Assembly: GCA_017448545.1 (NCBI GenBank)
Contig: JAFSLH010000009.1
Coordinates: 1-50,179 of the forward strand
Direction of reading: 5' to 3'
Length of the DNA: 50,179 bases
Origin: Clostridia bacterium
GTDB taxonomy: Bacteria; Bacillota; Clostridia; Christensenellales; CAG-138
Shown here piece after piece: positions 1 through 8,918 of this stretch. Made by a program: the position numbers and the translations under genes. The notes below the pieces were generated by a model. That model did not search any database. It was not told the DNA's origin and saw nothing but the letters and a program-made list of their open reading frames with translations. Position 1 is the stretch's first letter; each line of letters opens with the position of its first letter.

Positions 1-144
1 ATGTGTACATTCGACGAGCAGATTCTTCGTTGGTTCCATGAGGAGAATCGCAGGTTGACTGGAGGTCAATCAAGATTTGACAAAGCAGAACCGGCGAAGA
101 GGATGCCGTCCAATGTGCATCTTTTAGGCGTGAATCAGTATTAG
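1..144 (+). CDS. Possible 3' end of an unidentified gene
   Basis: The frame is open from base 1 to a TAG at 142-144 and gives 47 residues ending in HLLGVNQY. The ATG at base 1 may be internal, because the frame could continue outside the window. It converges on the capE-like gene and overlaps its stop by two bases. I do not recognise the family. It could be the C-terminus of a protein cut by the window edge or a chance frame. Confidence 0.25.
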   Translation: MCTFDEQILRWFHEENRRLTGGQSRFDKAEPAKRMPSNVHLLGVNQY

Positions 145-1187
145 GAATGCGGGATGCCGTTCAGCTCATCCCGCACATACTCCGTCGTCAGAAGCTTCCG
201 CACGACGCCTTCGACGTCCAGCCGCGTCGTATTGTGGCTCGTATACCTTTCTTCCGCCTGCGTCTCGACCCGTCCCTGCACAAAGAACTTGTCGTAGTTC
301 AGATCGCGGTTGTCGGCAGCAACGCGGAAATAGTCTCCCATGTCTTCCGCGCGCAGCCGTTCTTCCTTCGTCATCAGCGTTTCGTACAGCTTTTCGCCGT
401 GCCGCGTTCCGATCACGTTGGTGCCGGTGTCGCCGAACAGCTGCTGCACGGCCTTCGCGAGATCGCCGATCGTGCTGGCGTCCGCTTTCTGAATGAACAG
501 ATCGCCGGGGTTCGCGTGTTCGAACGCGAACCGGACCAGATCGACCGCTTCATCCAGGTTCATCAAAAACCGGGTCATTTCGGGGTTGGTGATCGTGATC
601 GGACTCCCCGCATGAATCTGATCGATGAACAGCGGGATGACCGAACCGCGGCTGCACATCACGTTGCCGTAGCGGGTGCAGCAGATGATCGTGCCGGACC
701 GCTCCGCCGCAACGCGGGCGTTGGCATAGATCACGCGCTCCATCATGGCTTTGCTGATGCCCATCGCATTGATCGGGTAAGCCGCCTTATCGGTGCTCAG
801 GCATACGACGCGCTTCACGCCGGCGTCCATCGCCGCGTGCAGAACGTTATCCGTTCCTTCGACGTTCGTCTTGACCGCCTGCATCGGGAAAAACTCACAG
901 GAGGGAACCTGCTTCAGGGCCGCGGCGTGGAAGATGTAATCGACGCCGGGCATGGCGTCGGCGACGGAACGCGGGTCGCGCACGTCTCCGACGAAAAACC
1001 GGACCTTCTTTGCCGCTTCCGGATACTTTGCCTGCAGCACGTGCCGCATGTCGTCCTGCTTCTTCTCGTCGCGGCTGAAAATCCGAATCTGCGCGATATC
1101 CGTCTCCAGAAAATGCTTCAGGACGGTGTTGCCGAAGCTCCCGGTTCCGCCCGTGATCATTAAAGTTGCTCCGCTGAATGTGTCCAT
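141..1187 (-). CDS. capE: UDP-GlcNAc 4,6-dehydratase/5-epimerase (CapE/FnlA/WbjB type SDR)
   Basis: Extended short-chain dehydrogenase of 348 aa that should act on UDP-GlcNAc to start UDP-N-acetyl-L-fucosamine/quinovosamine-type precursor synthesis. The NAD-binding GGTGSFG lies at residues 13-19, followed by the family hallmark FSRDEKKQDDMR (about 37-48), STDK (131-134) and MGISK (142-146), where Met replaces the Tyr of the classical YxxxK, as in CapE relatives. Length is normal. It is the last gene of the leftward polysaccharide operon, 13 nt after wzx. The usual partners CapF/FnlB and CapG/WecB are not in the window and may lie to the left. A 26-residue relic of a paralogue of this gene lies at 4212-4289. 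Exact product stereochemistry is inferred. Confidence 0.88.
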   Translation of the reverse strand: MDTFSGATLMITGGTGSFGNTVLKHFLETDIAQIRIFSRDEKKQDDMRHVLQAKYPEAAKKVRFFVGDVRDPRSVADAMPGVDYIFHAAALKQVPSCEFFPMQAVKTNVEGTDNVLHAAMDAGVKRVVCLSTDKAAYPINAMGISKAMMERVIYANARVAAERSGTIICCTRYGNVMCSRGSVIPLFIDQIHAGSPITITNPEMTRFLMNLDEAVDLVRFAFEHANPGDLFIQKADASTIGDLAKAVQQLFGDTGTNVIGTRHGEKLYETLMTKEERLRAEDMGDYFRVAADNRDLNYDKFFVQGRVETQAEERYTSHNTTRLDVEGVVRKLLTTEYVRDELNGIPHS

Positions 1188-1200
1188 TGATCTGTCCCCC

Positions 1201-2484
1201 TTATCGGATTCCTTTCAGAATGATGGCTTCTGCCATGAGTTTTGTGTTCTTCCGCATCGGCTTTATGAAAAGCGGAAATACGAATATGGTGCTGATTTGT
1301 GTGAGTAACGATGCAACCGCCGCACCCGTTGCTCCCCAAACAGGGATCAGCAGAAAATTGACGACGACATTCATTGCGGCTGCACCGGCGTAGATCGGCG
1401 TAATGAATTTTTGCAGATTCTCACTGACGATCCACGCGTTTCTGGCCACGCCCAGGTATGAGAAAGCGACGTACCAGGTAATGACCTGCAGCGGCCTGAC
1501 GGAAGGCATGTAGGCTTCTCCGTACAGAATCCGCACGGCAGGCCTTGCAAAAAGCACAAACAAAACCGATACAAAAATCGAGACATAGAAAACGATTGCG
1601 TACATCAATCTGTTTTGCTGCTCATACTTTGCGTAATTGTCCTTGTGCGCTTCCATGATCGAAGGATACATGGACTCGATAATCGCCGAGAGGACAAAGA
1701 CCCATGTGTTGCACAGAGAGGAAGCCGTCGAATAATACCCGACTTCTTCTTCATTCACCATATGCTTCAGCATGAAACTGTCCGTGTTTCCGTAAATGGA
1801 TACCATCAGCCCCGCCAGAATGAAAGGAAATCCCATTCTCAGAAGGCGTTTTGCCTGCTGCCCGGAAAACGACCATCCGGGGCCTTTGTTTGCTTTATAA
1901 AAAATGAACAGCAAAACGGCAATCGCGAAATAGTCCACCGCCGTAGCAAGTGCGAACCAGGTAACCGACTTTTCCCGGATCAGCAGGACGAGCCGGAACG
2001 CCGACGTCAGAATATAGGCGACCGTCGATGTAATTGCGGAAAACTTGGACAGCAGGTGCGCCTGAAACCAATACCGAACCGTTTCAAACACCCGCAGCAT
2101 TAACCCGATGGTGCATAAAGCGGTAACAAGAACGGTGATCGTCTCCTGACCGTCCACGAGTTTGACAATCCCGAGAATCGTCAGGCAGGAAAACAAGCTT
2201 GCGGCGCCCTGCAGAATCAATGCGGTCCCTAACGTCTCCCCTTCCTTTTCCGGTTCATCAATCAGGCACTTTACAAGGATGGAGTTGATACCGAGCGTGC
2301 AAATCGAATAAAAGAAGGTCGTATACGCCGTAGCATAGTGAATCAGTCCGTAGTTGCCCGGGCCCAGATAGCGCGCGGTAAGAAGCGAAACGACAAACGC
2401 GCAGAGCATGTGGACGATTCGTCCGCCTATGATCCATCCGGCGTTTTTGACCACTTTATTTTTCAGAAGGCTTAACAGTTTCAT
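1201..2484 (-). CDS. wzx: Oligosaccharide repeat-unit flippase (Wzx-like, MATE/MVF fold)
   Basis: Polytopic membrane protein of 427 aa with about 12 hydrophobic segments. It starts with KNAGWIIGGRIVHMLCAF and carries YLGPGNYGLIHY, a typical signature of the polysaccharide-synthesis (RfbX/Wzx) family. It should flip undecaprenyl-diphosphate-linked repeat units across the cytoplasmic membrane for Wzy polymerisation. Its ATG overlaps the 3' end of the acetyltransferase by 29 nt, implying translational coupling. Length is at the short end for Wzx proteins (400-500 aa). The family is clear; the lipid-linked substrate cannot be read from sequence. Confidence 0.9.
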   Translation of the reverse strand: MKLLSLLKNKVVKNAGWIIGGRIVHMLCAFVVSLLTARYLGPGNYGLIHYATAYTTFFYSICTLGINSILVKCLIDEPEKEGETLGTALILQGAASLFSCLTILGIVKLVDGQETITVLVTALCTIGLMLRVFETVRYWFQAHLLSKFSAITSTVAYILTSAFRLVLLIREKSVTWFALATAVDYFAIAVLLFIFYKANKGPGWSFSGQQAKRLLRMGFPFILAGLMVSIYGNTDSFMLKHMVNEEEVGYYSTASSLCNTWVFVLSAIIESMYPSIMEAHKDNYAKYEQQNRLMYAIVFYVSIFVSVLFVLFARPAVRILYGEAYMPSVRPLQVITWYVAFSYLGVARNAWIVSENLQKFITPIYAGAAAMNVVVNFLLIPVWGATGAAVASLLTQISTIFVFPLFIKPMRKNTKLMAEAIILKGIR

Positions 2485-3007
2485 CGTCCAGTTTCCTAAT
2501 GATTTTTGCCGGGACGCCGCCTGCCAGCGTATCTTTGGGAACGTCTCTGTTCACACACGCGCACGCGGCAATCACGCTTCCGTCCTCGACCGTCGTATTC
2601 CCGAGAACAGTTGATCCGGCGCCGATCCAGCAGCCGTTGCCGACCTGAATCCGATACGTTTCCCCCGCTCCGGCTCTGCGCGCATGATCACCGATCGCAT
2701 GCCCTCCGGTGAGAAAGGTAACATTCGGCGCAATATCGCAGTTGTCCCCGATGCTGACATGTCCGTTTCCGTGAACCGTAAATCCGCGATTGATCCAGCA
2801 GTTCTCCCCGATGGACACCGTGCCCAGAACCGTGATCGGTCCTACGATGGTCGTCCCTTTTCCGACCGGATTGCCGACCGCCTGCATCAGTTTCCTTTTG
2901 GCTGCGCAGGAGAAGGATTTTGTTCCCGTAAAAATGTGATTGATCAGAAAGAAGCATATCTTCTTGTGAACGCCGTAAAGACGGAGCTTCTTGCGTATCG
3001 TAATCAT
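2456..3007 (-). CDS. Hexapeptide-repeat acetyltransferase (left-handed beta-helix)
   Basis: Protein of 183 aa with hexapeptide repeats through most of its length (VGKGTTIVGPITVLGTVSIG and GNGCWIGAGSTVLGNTTVED) and the closing motif of the family, LAGGVPAKIIRK. These transferases O- or N-acetylate sugars using acetyl-CoA. The start ATG at 3007 overlaps the stop of the upstream glycosyltransferase as ATGA. A frame extension to 3139 runs into that gene and is unlikely to be translated. Set in the capsule operon, it probably acetylates a repeat-unit sugar, but acceptor and position are unknown. Confidence 0.85.
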   Translation of the reverse strand: MITIRKKLRLYGVHKKICFFLINHIFTGTKSFSCAAKRKLMQAVGNPVGKGTTIVGPITVLGTVSIGENCWINRGFTVHGNGHVSIGDNCDIAPNVTFLTGGHAIGDHARRAGAGETYRIQVGNGCWIGAGSTVLGNTTVEDGSVIAACACVNRDVPKDTLAGGVPAKIIRKLDDETVKPSEK

Positions 3008-4176
3008 CCCTGATACCATCCGTTGCTTAAGATAGGAGCCGGACTGCACGGCCCTTCCGAAAAGAGCGATTCGGCGTTGCCCTCCCGGATTGCATCGTTC
3101 AGGCGGATGACGCGTTCTGCGGCAACCTTGGGGGACCACAGCGTCGCCATGTCCGTATATGCCTGCGCGCCTAACCGAGCCGCAAGATCCCGATCCGAAA
3201 GAACAGCCTTTACTTTTTCCAGGAGCCGGTTTTCATCTCCGTCCCGATACAGGAATCCGTTGATTCCGTCCCGAATCAAATACGGCGACGCCCCGCTTGC
3301 ATGGCTGGAAACGACCGCGCATCCGCTGCTCATGGATTCATTCAGCACGGCCCCCCAGCCTTCGTTAAAATCGCTGGTGAACAGAAAAACGTCTGCTTTT
3401 TCCATGTGCATCCTGACCTGTTCCGGCGGAAGGAACCCGAGAAAACGGACGCTGTCGCCCAAATGAAAACTGCTCGCCAGCGTCCTGAGTTCGTTTTCCG
3501 ACTCGCCGCCGCCGATCATATCCAGTCTGAAACGATATCCTTGCTCTTTCAGCCCTGCTGCAACGCGAATTGCCGCGTCCGGATGTTTCCAAGAAAGGAA
3601 TCGCCCCGCCCACAGAATCACGGGCACGTCGTTTTCTGCTCTGTTTTCCCTGAGCTGCTGCTTCGAAACAGCCGGAACTTCTGTAAAGTAGCCCCATTTG
3701 AAGCATCTGCCCCGGAAGTCGGCAAACGTATTCACATCTTTCGCCGTATACGCGCTGGAGCAAAGATAATACAGCGGCAGATTCTGATACGGCCGGATGT
3801 GCTTCATTGCGCTTGCAAAGTACCGCGGAAAGGTTTTTACGGACAAGCCCTTTTTGAAGTACCGCTCGGATGTATGGAACGTCGTCTTTCCGGCATGCAG
3901 CCTCTCCGCCATATAGGAATCCGGCGCCGATCCGACAAGAACAAGATCCGCCTCCATCGCCAACTGATGCGCTGTTCTCTCTTGCGCGGCGTTTTCGTAC
4001 GCCCTCAGAACAAAATCGTGCTTGGAATTTTCATCCTGATATCCCATCGCCGCACGCTGCGTGTCGAACGGCGTCGTGGCGACAAAAATATACTCTGCCC
4101 CGGGCAGACTGTTGAACGCCTGCGCCAGCGGAAGCTGATGATGATTGATAAAGTTGGAATACAATGCTATTCGCAT
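3004..4176 (-). CDS. Glycosyltransferase family 4
   Basis: GT-B fold glycosyltransferase of 390 aa. The C-terminal half has the GT4 pattern: WAGRFLSWKHPDAAI near 210, VRFLGFLPPEQV, then the ExxFNEGWG-type donor-site segment DFNEGWGAVLNESMSSGCAV and GINGFLYRDGD. The N-terminus (MRIALYSNFINHHQLPLAQ) is typical of capsule GT4 enzymes. It presumably adds one sugar to the lipid-linked repeat unit on the cytoplasmic face. It lies directly downstream of the capE relic, whose coding remnant runs into its first codons. Donor and linkage are unknown. Confidence 0.88.
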   Translation of the reverse strand: MRIALYSNFINHHQLPLAQAFNSLPGAEYIFVATTPFDTQRAAMGYQDENSKHDFVLRAYENAAQERTAHQLAMEADLVLVGSAPDSYMAERLHAGKTTFHTSERYFKKGLSVKTFPRYFASAMKHIRPYQNLPLYYLCSSAYTAKDVNTFADFRGRCFKWGYFTEVPAVSKQQLRENRAENDVPVILWAGRFLSWKHPDAAIRVAAGLKEQGYRFRLDMIGGGESENELRTLASSFHLGDSVRFLGFLPPEQVRMHMEKADVFLFTSDFNEGWGAVLNESMSSGCAVVSSHASGASPYLIRDGINGFLYRDGDENRLLEKVKAVLSDRDLAARLGAQAYTDMATLWSPKVAAERVIRLNDAIREGNAESLFSEGPCSPAPILSNGWYQG

Positions 4177-4211
4177 CCTGTTTTCTCTTTCCCTTGCAGA
4201 ATCCGTTCCGT

Positions 4212-4289
4212 AAAATGCTTCAGGACGGTATTGCCGAAGCGCCCGGTCCCGCCCGTTATCATTCCTGTTGCTCCGCCGATTGTGTTCAT
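4212..4289 (-). pseudogene. Relic of a second capE-like dehydratase gene (N-terminal 26 codons)
   Basis: This 78-bp segment aligns without gaps to the first 78 bp of the capE-like gene (1110-1187) with 10 mismatches by my count (about 87% identity). It encodes MNTIGGATGMITGGTGRFGN followed by TVLKHF, matching MDTFSGATLMITGGTGSFGN plus TVLKHF, including the NAD-binding glycine motif. After this the similarity stops and the frame runs on into the start of the GT4 gene. No remaining catalytic part exists. It is best read as a scar of a former capE copy, left by deletion or by gene replacement within the locus. Confidence 0.85.
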
Positions 4290-4378
4290 CGGTTTGTTGC
4301 TTCCAACTTCCTCACATACTCCATATAGACCTGTTGCTATTTTCGTCTCAACCGGCTCTTGATGCGCAGCCATTCCCT

Positions 4379-5608
4379 TCAAAAGCTTTCTGTTCCGGTG
4401 ACCGGATCGCCTGCTCTGTGTGCATAATCATCAAAATTGGAAAGAATGATGAACGTTGACAAGAAGATAATTCCCGGGAACCCGCCCAGGAAAAAAGTAG
4501 CTTCCATAGACGACTGAATGAATATGCCCAAGATACAAACCAGGCTCAATGTCCGAATCGCCGTGGTTTCCTGCCGATTAACAGCGAGCATTGTCCGAAG
4601 GTGAAACCCCAAAAAAGCGGCCAGACCCAAAACGCCAAGCGACGCCAGAACGGAAACGGCAATATTGTGCGCATTCTGAAGCCCGGCCTTTGCAAAATTA
4701 CCAAACAGGAGAGACTTCCAGTCGGTAATATATCCCAAGTTCTCTATAAAAATATTCTGCCTTCCTGAAAAGAGATTTTTATTCAGCAGAATAACGACTT
4801 GACCGTCCATTGCATAATACAAAAGCAGATACAAACCGGCAAACCAAATGGGGGAAAGCGCCCCGAAAACCACAATCCATGTCGGAAGCTTTCTCCTGCC
4901 GATAAAGAAATATGCCGCCGTAACTGCAACTACCGCAAGCAGTACCGATCTGCAGTTTGTTCCATATATCATGTATAAATCCGCTGCCATCAGCAATACG
5001 ATAGGAATCTTGTGTTTCCTGTATGCCAGATTGATTAACAGAATACAATAGAACGAAAAAAGAAACATCGCGGCCAGATTGCTGTTCCCCATGTCATACA
5101 CCAGATATTTACTGGTCCATGCGATTTCGTTCGTGTGCACTCTGTTTGCAATGGGCGTAAACGTATACAGCAAGAACAGCAAAGACAATAAGACGTTGGA
5201 ATAAAAGATAAGATCAAAGGTCCTCCTGGACGGTTTTATGTGGGTACATGCTTCCACAACAAAAAACATATTGACATAACAAAACGCCGCCAAGAGGTGA
5301 TCTTTATCTGCTGCTCCGCTATCGGTAACAGCAGAAAACACGATGATTCCGATCGGAATCATCAGCTCCAGGAAGAACCGCAGTGAAATTGTCTGCCGGA
5401 AAGACAGTATAAACAGCAAAAGCAGCGAAGGAATCCAAATGATTCGAATCAAGCTTGCATTGTTTGTTACAGGTCTCACAATCATATAGGCAAAAACCAT
5501 GACCCAAACAAAGCAAAAAGCTCTTTCGAATAATGTCGTCCTTCCGGCACTTTCCTGATACTGTTTCTCGCTGAAGTTGTTCACGAAGAAGGTCCTCAAT
5601 CCTTGCAA
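4379..5608 (-). CDS. wzy: Polysaccharide polymerase, O-antigen ligase/Wzy-like membrane protein
   Basis: Very hydrophobic protein of 409 aa with about 10-11 membrane segments and a longer polar loop around residues 275-310 (LNKNLFSGRQNIFIENLGYI), the arrangement of Wzy/O-antigen polymerase proteins, which share little sequence. In a locus with Wzx, CapA and an initiating transferase it is the only candidate for the polymerase that joins repeat units at the outer membrane face. It follows the GT4 gene at 5640 after 31 nt. The assignment rests on topology and context rather than strong motifs. Confidence 0.75.
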   Translation of the reverse strand: MQGLRTFFVNNFSEKQYQESAGRTTLFERAFCFVWVMVFAYMIVRPVTNNASLIRIIWIPSLLLLFILSFRQTISLRFFLELMIPIGIIVFSAVTDSGAADKDHLLAAFCYVNMFFVVEACTHIKPSRRTFDLIFYSNVLLSLLFLLYTFTPIANRVHTNEIAWTSKYLVYDMGNSNLAAMFLFSFYCILLINLAYRKHKIPIVLLMAADLYMIYGTNCRSVLLAVVAVTAAYFFIGRRKLPTWIVVFGALSPIWFAGLYLLLYYAMDGQVVILLNKNLFSGRQNIFIENLGYITDWKSLLFGNFAKAGLQNAHNIAVSVLASLGVLGLAAFLGFHLRTMLAVNRQETTAIRTLSLVCILGIFIQSSMEATFFLGGFPGIIFLSTFIILSNFDDYAHRAGDPVTGTESF

Positions 5609-5639
5609 TTCATCCTGATGCGCCGAAGCGGCTTCCTTC

Positions 5640-6740
5640 TCAGGGGCGCTTGGTAACGGCCGCTATCAATGCTTCCACGCTCTGCTCTACGGCTTCGCCG
5701 CCGTATTCTACTACGATCTCCTCGCCGGCAGTTCCTTTATAAACAATCGGTTTCTTTCCGCATAAGGCCGCTTCCAGCGTCGTCATTCCGAAGGTTTCGG
5801 CCTTGCTTGCGTTGATATAATAATCCGCTGCCGTATAAATCTCTGCTAATTCCTGTAAGTTGTACGTTCTTTTGATTCCGACCATATTGGACGGCAATTT
5901 GCCGATCTGCTTCTCTGTCAGCCCCACAAGAACAACGACGTATCTTTCATCCAGCCGTTCGGCGAGCTTGCAAAAATCATCATATCCTTTATGCTCGTTC
6001 CAAATGCTTGAAACCCCAAGCACAATGATTTTATCGGTCAGCCCGTATCGTTCCCGAAAATCGCCGGGCGTCGGTTTGAAAACGGCGGGATCAACCCGAT
6101 TATGGATCGCCTCGATTTCGTATTTCCCCAGAAAAGACTCCTTGACCAGGGATGCCAGCCAGTTCGAGGGCGTAATGATTTTCAGATTGCCGACGGATGT
6201 AAAGGCTCTTTTTTTGCGCTCAAAATTGCGCTCGACATCTCCCTTTGTCCAGCATTTCGGATACACCGACAATCCCGGACACTCCCTGCATTTTGTCTTC
6301 CATTTATCACACTTTACCAGACTGCAATGCGAGCAATGTCCCGTAAACGCCCAGCAATCGTGCAGGGTCCAGAGCACCTTTTTGTTCTCTTCGGCGAGGT
6401 ATTGAAACAACATTTCATAGTTGATCCAATGCCCGTGCAGGTTGTGCAGATGCACAAGATCCGGATCGTATTCCCGTATCTTTTGAATCAGCCTCCTTGT
6501 TGCTGCCTTGGAATACAGTCCTTCGTGATCCGTGATTCTCGAAAGCGCATTATGGATATAATAATCGAGCCTGGAACCGACGAGGATAACGTCCTTTGGA
6601 TCGGCGTTTTTGACCGGTTCAACCGTAGCGCAGGCGACTTTCACCGTATGGCCCTGCGCTTTCATCTGACGCATCAAATCGGTTACGATTCTGCCTGTGC
6701 TTCCGACGCCGCACACGCAGTTGATATACAGTATCTTCAA
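5640..6740 (-). CDS. Glycosyltransferase family 4 with Cys-rich insert (WcaC-like)
   Basis: GT4 enzyme of 366 aa. The N-terminus MKILYINCVCGVGSTGRIV has a GSTGR donor-loop motif, followed by DLVHLHNLHGHWINY and a Cys-rich stretch (WAFTGHCSHCSLVKCDKW, then KCRECP and YPKC) characteristic of the colanic-acid WcaC-like subgroup. The C-terminus has the E-x7-E type segment KAETFGMTTLEAALCGKKPI. The clustered cysteines may bind metal or form a structural knot; their role is not established here. It sits in the capsule operon, 10 nt after the preceding gene, and should transfer one sugar. Confidence 0.87.
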   Translation of the reverse strand: MKILYINCVCGVGSTGRIVTDLMRQMKAQGHTVKVACATVEPVKNADPKDVILVGSRLDYYIHNALSRITDHEGLYSKAATRRLIQKIREYDPDLVHLHNLHGHWINYEMLFQYLAEENKKVLWTLHDCWAFTGHCSHCSLVKCDKWKTKCRECPGLSVYPKCWTKGDVERNFERKKRAFTSVGNLKIITPSNWLASLVKESFLGKYEIEAIHNRVDPAVFKPTPGDFRERYGLTDKIIVLGVSSIWNEHKGYDDFCKLAERLDERYVVVLVGLTEKQIGKLPSNMVGIKRTYNLQELAEIYTAADYYINASKAETFGMTTLEAALCGKKPIVYKGTAGEEIVVEYGGEAVEQSVEALIAAVTKRP

Positions 6741-6750
6741 AACGCGCTCC

Positions 6751-7551
6751 TCATTCTGCGTCGTCGCTGTAGTAATGACGCCCCCGTTTTTTCATGAACG
6801 CCTTCACCTTGTTCTTGATCGGCGTCGGCAGGTGTCTGGCCGCCAGCTGCTGCATCGTCAGCTTGATTTCAAACGCCCAGGTGTTCACTTCCCTGTTTCC
6901 TTCATAGATTCCCGGATGCTTTCGGAAATACGCCGCGGACCGATGGAGCAGCTTCCCTTTTCGCACGACGTCCAGAATCGCATACTCGTTTCGGCCGCTG
7001 ACGACGCACTTCGCGCCGTACTCCTGTGCGCGCAAATGCAGCGAAACCTCAAACTGCCATGCGTTCTTGGGCTTCTTCACGGTGCTTTCCAAAAACGCTT
7101 TCTTCCAAAGCCCGGAATACAGGTTCACGCTGTAATTGTAAGACGTGTCGATCCGCCGGATGCCCGCATACCCCGGCAGCGCTTCCTTCGTCGCTTTTTT
7201 CGGACGCGGAAACAGCCGGACGTAATCGATCTTTTCCCGCTCCATCATCGTCAGCAGATCGGCGATCTTCCGGTCGTCGACCGAATGGATCAAAAAATAG
7301 TCGTCGAGCGTGATAAACACATACTCCGTCTTGACAAGCTGCAGGGCGTACGCCAGGCGGTCCGACCATTCGGTCTCCGTCCCCGCCGGCAGAATCTTCA
7401 CGCCCGGATATTGCTTTTCACTCGGAGCGTCCGTGACGAGGTAGGTCGTCATGTCGCGGTCCGGCCAATTCTGCTCCAGCAGCTTCATGTGCCCGTCCCA
7501 CAGGTCCGAAAACTTGTCGCAGGACAGAATCAGCATGGTCATGTTCTTCAT
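6751..7551 (-). CDS. Putative GT-A type glycosyltransferase
   Basis: Protein of 266 aa beginning MKNMTMLILSCDKFSDLWDG, with YVFITLDDYFL around residues 92-102 in the place where GT2-type enzymes carry a DxD metal site (here LDDY). The C-terminus is basic. This matches the poorly characterised capsule proteins annotated as glycosyltransferase family 2-like. Its ATG overlaps the stop of the upstream glycosyltransferase (ATGA at 7548-7551), so the two are translationally coupled and may work in sequence. Function is inferred from the fold-like features and the operon. Confidence 0.6.
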   Translation of the reverse strand: MKNMTMLILSCDKFSDLWDGHMKLLEQNWPDRDMTTYLVTDAPSEKQYPGVKILPAGTETEWSDRLAYALQLVKTEYVFITLDDYFLIHSVDDRKIADLLTMMEREKIDYVRLFPRPKKATKEALPGYAGIRRIDTSYNYSVNLYSGLWKKAFLESTVKKPKNAWQFEVSLHLRAQEYGAKCVVSGRNEYAILDVVRKGKLLHRSAAYFRKHPGIYEGNREVNTWAFEIKLTMQQLAARHLPTPIKNKVKAFMKKRGRHYYSDDAE

Positions 7552-8861
7552 TTCGTTTCCCTTTGCCGCATGTTCCGGATCGCTTTCTCGATGACGCCCT
7601 CGGAAACCGTGCAGCTTGCGCGGCGGTTATGATGCTTTTCCGTCATCACAACGGCCTGCGCATAGAATTGTTTCTGTAATTCCCGATCCCGCAGCAGCGT
7701 CCTGATGCAGGATTCCAGCTCTTCCTTCGCCGTACAGACCATCGACGCTTCCGTTGCGCGCATGTAATCGATGATCCCGCTTTCGAGCGATCCGTAGGTC
7801 AGAATGCTCGCGCCGCTGGCCAGCGCGTCTGCCGCTTTTGTCGACAGCGAATAGCGCGACGCATTGATGTCCGATGCCGCGAACCCTTCCACGATCACCG
7901 TGATATCGCTTTCAGCCATCCTTTTTTGCACCTGCGCATACGGCACGGAGCCCATGTATCGGATATTCGGGTTTTCGCGGAACACGCCGTAATACCGCTC
8001 GTCGCCCTCGTTGGAGTACACCTCCAGCCGGTAATCCGCGCAGATTCTGCCGAGCGCATACCCGATATCGTTCAGGGAGTTGTTTCTTCCCATGCGGATA
8101 TTGCCGAAATAGGTAATCACCGGATTTGCCGTGTTGATTTCGGCAAACGGCTTTCTCTGCATCGTGGAGGCCAGATAGACGGTCTCCCCGTCCAGCCCGA
8201 ATTCGGAATTGTACTTGTCCCGGATTTTATCGCTGATATACATCGCGCTTCCGGGCCATGCCAGCACCTTGTCGATCAGCTTCCGATAGGTGCTTTTATA
8301 CAGATGATAGAGCGGGTTCAGCGTCTTTTGGGTGTTGAAATAATAGTCGTCCCCGATGCAGGACACGATCGGAACCGAATAGCGTTTCGCGACATACATC
8401 GCGATTTGCGGGATGAAATAGTCGTCCGAGAACGCCAGGAATACGCATTCGGGCCGAAACGCATCCAGCCACGCGTTCAGCTTCTCCGTGCACCAGAACC
8501 GCCTGCGCCACAAAACGCCTCGAAGAAGATGCGTGAGAGGCGTGTGCTTCTTTCCGAATTGATATGCCGCTTCCGCAGCCTCACTGCCAAGTTCAAGATC
8601 CGTATCCGTCCACTCTTCTTCCAGTTCGTCATAACGGAAGATGACGCCCGTATCGATCTTCTTTCCCATCCACCGCTGCAGCATCCGGTGGTCGGTAATC
8701 TGGCAGAGCGTTTCACAATGCCCCTTGCAGGGCTTTTTGGTATTGGAGAAAATCTGAGCAATATTCTCCTTCTCCCAGTAGTGGAAATAGGCGTCAAAGG
8801 CGCGGGACGTCGATTTGGTGTTATACGGAACCGTTCCGACGATCAATACTCTCGGATGCAT
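7548..8861 (-). CDS. Putative GT-B glycosyltransferase of the capsule locus
   Basis: Protein of 437 aa starting MHPRVLIVGTVPYNTKSTSR. The C-terminal domain shows a GT4-like nucleotide-sugar region: ITYFGNIRMGRNNSL, IRYMGSVPYAQVQKRMAESD and SLSTKAADALASGASILTYG. The N-terminal domain is divergent. It belongs to the capsule operon and is coupled to the next gene by a 4-nt overlap. Donor and acceptor are unknown; the family call is moderately secure. Confidence 0.72.
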   Translation of the reverse strand: MHPRVLIVGTVPYNTKSTSRAFDAYFHYWEKENIAQIFSNTKKPCKGHCETLCQITDHRMLQRWMGKKIDTGVIFRYDELEEEWTDTDLELGSEAAEAAYQFGKKHTPLTHLLRGVLWRRRFWCTEKLNAWLDAFRPECVFLAFSDDYFIPQIAMYVAKRYSVPIVSCIGDDYYFNTQKTLNPLYHLYKSTYRKLIDKVLAWPGSAMYISDKIRDKYNSEFGLDGETVYLASTMQRKPFAEINTANPVITYFGNIRMGRNNSLNDIGYALGRICADYRLEVYSNEGDERYYGVFRENPNIRYMGSVPYAQVQKRMAESDITVIVEGFAASDINASRYSLSTKAADALASGASILTYGSLESGIIDYMRATEASMVCTAKEELESCIRTLLRDRELQKQFYAQAVVMTEKHHNRRASCTVSEGVIEKAIRNMRQRETK

Positions 8862-8918
8862 GCTTTCACCGCCTTCCCGCTTTCCTTCTTCTTCCCTGCA
8901 CGGTTCAAACCGCCGGGA

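Noticed and set aside
147-1163. Long plus-strand frame opposite the capE-like gene (338 codons)
   Set aside because: It is the mirror of a well-conserved SDR gene in GC-rich DNA, with an Arg/His-rich composition and no motifs.
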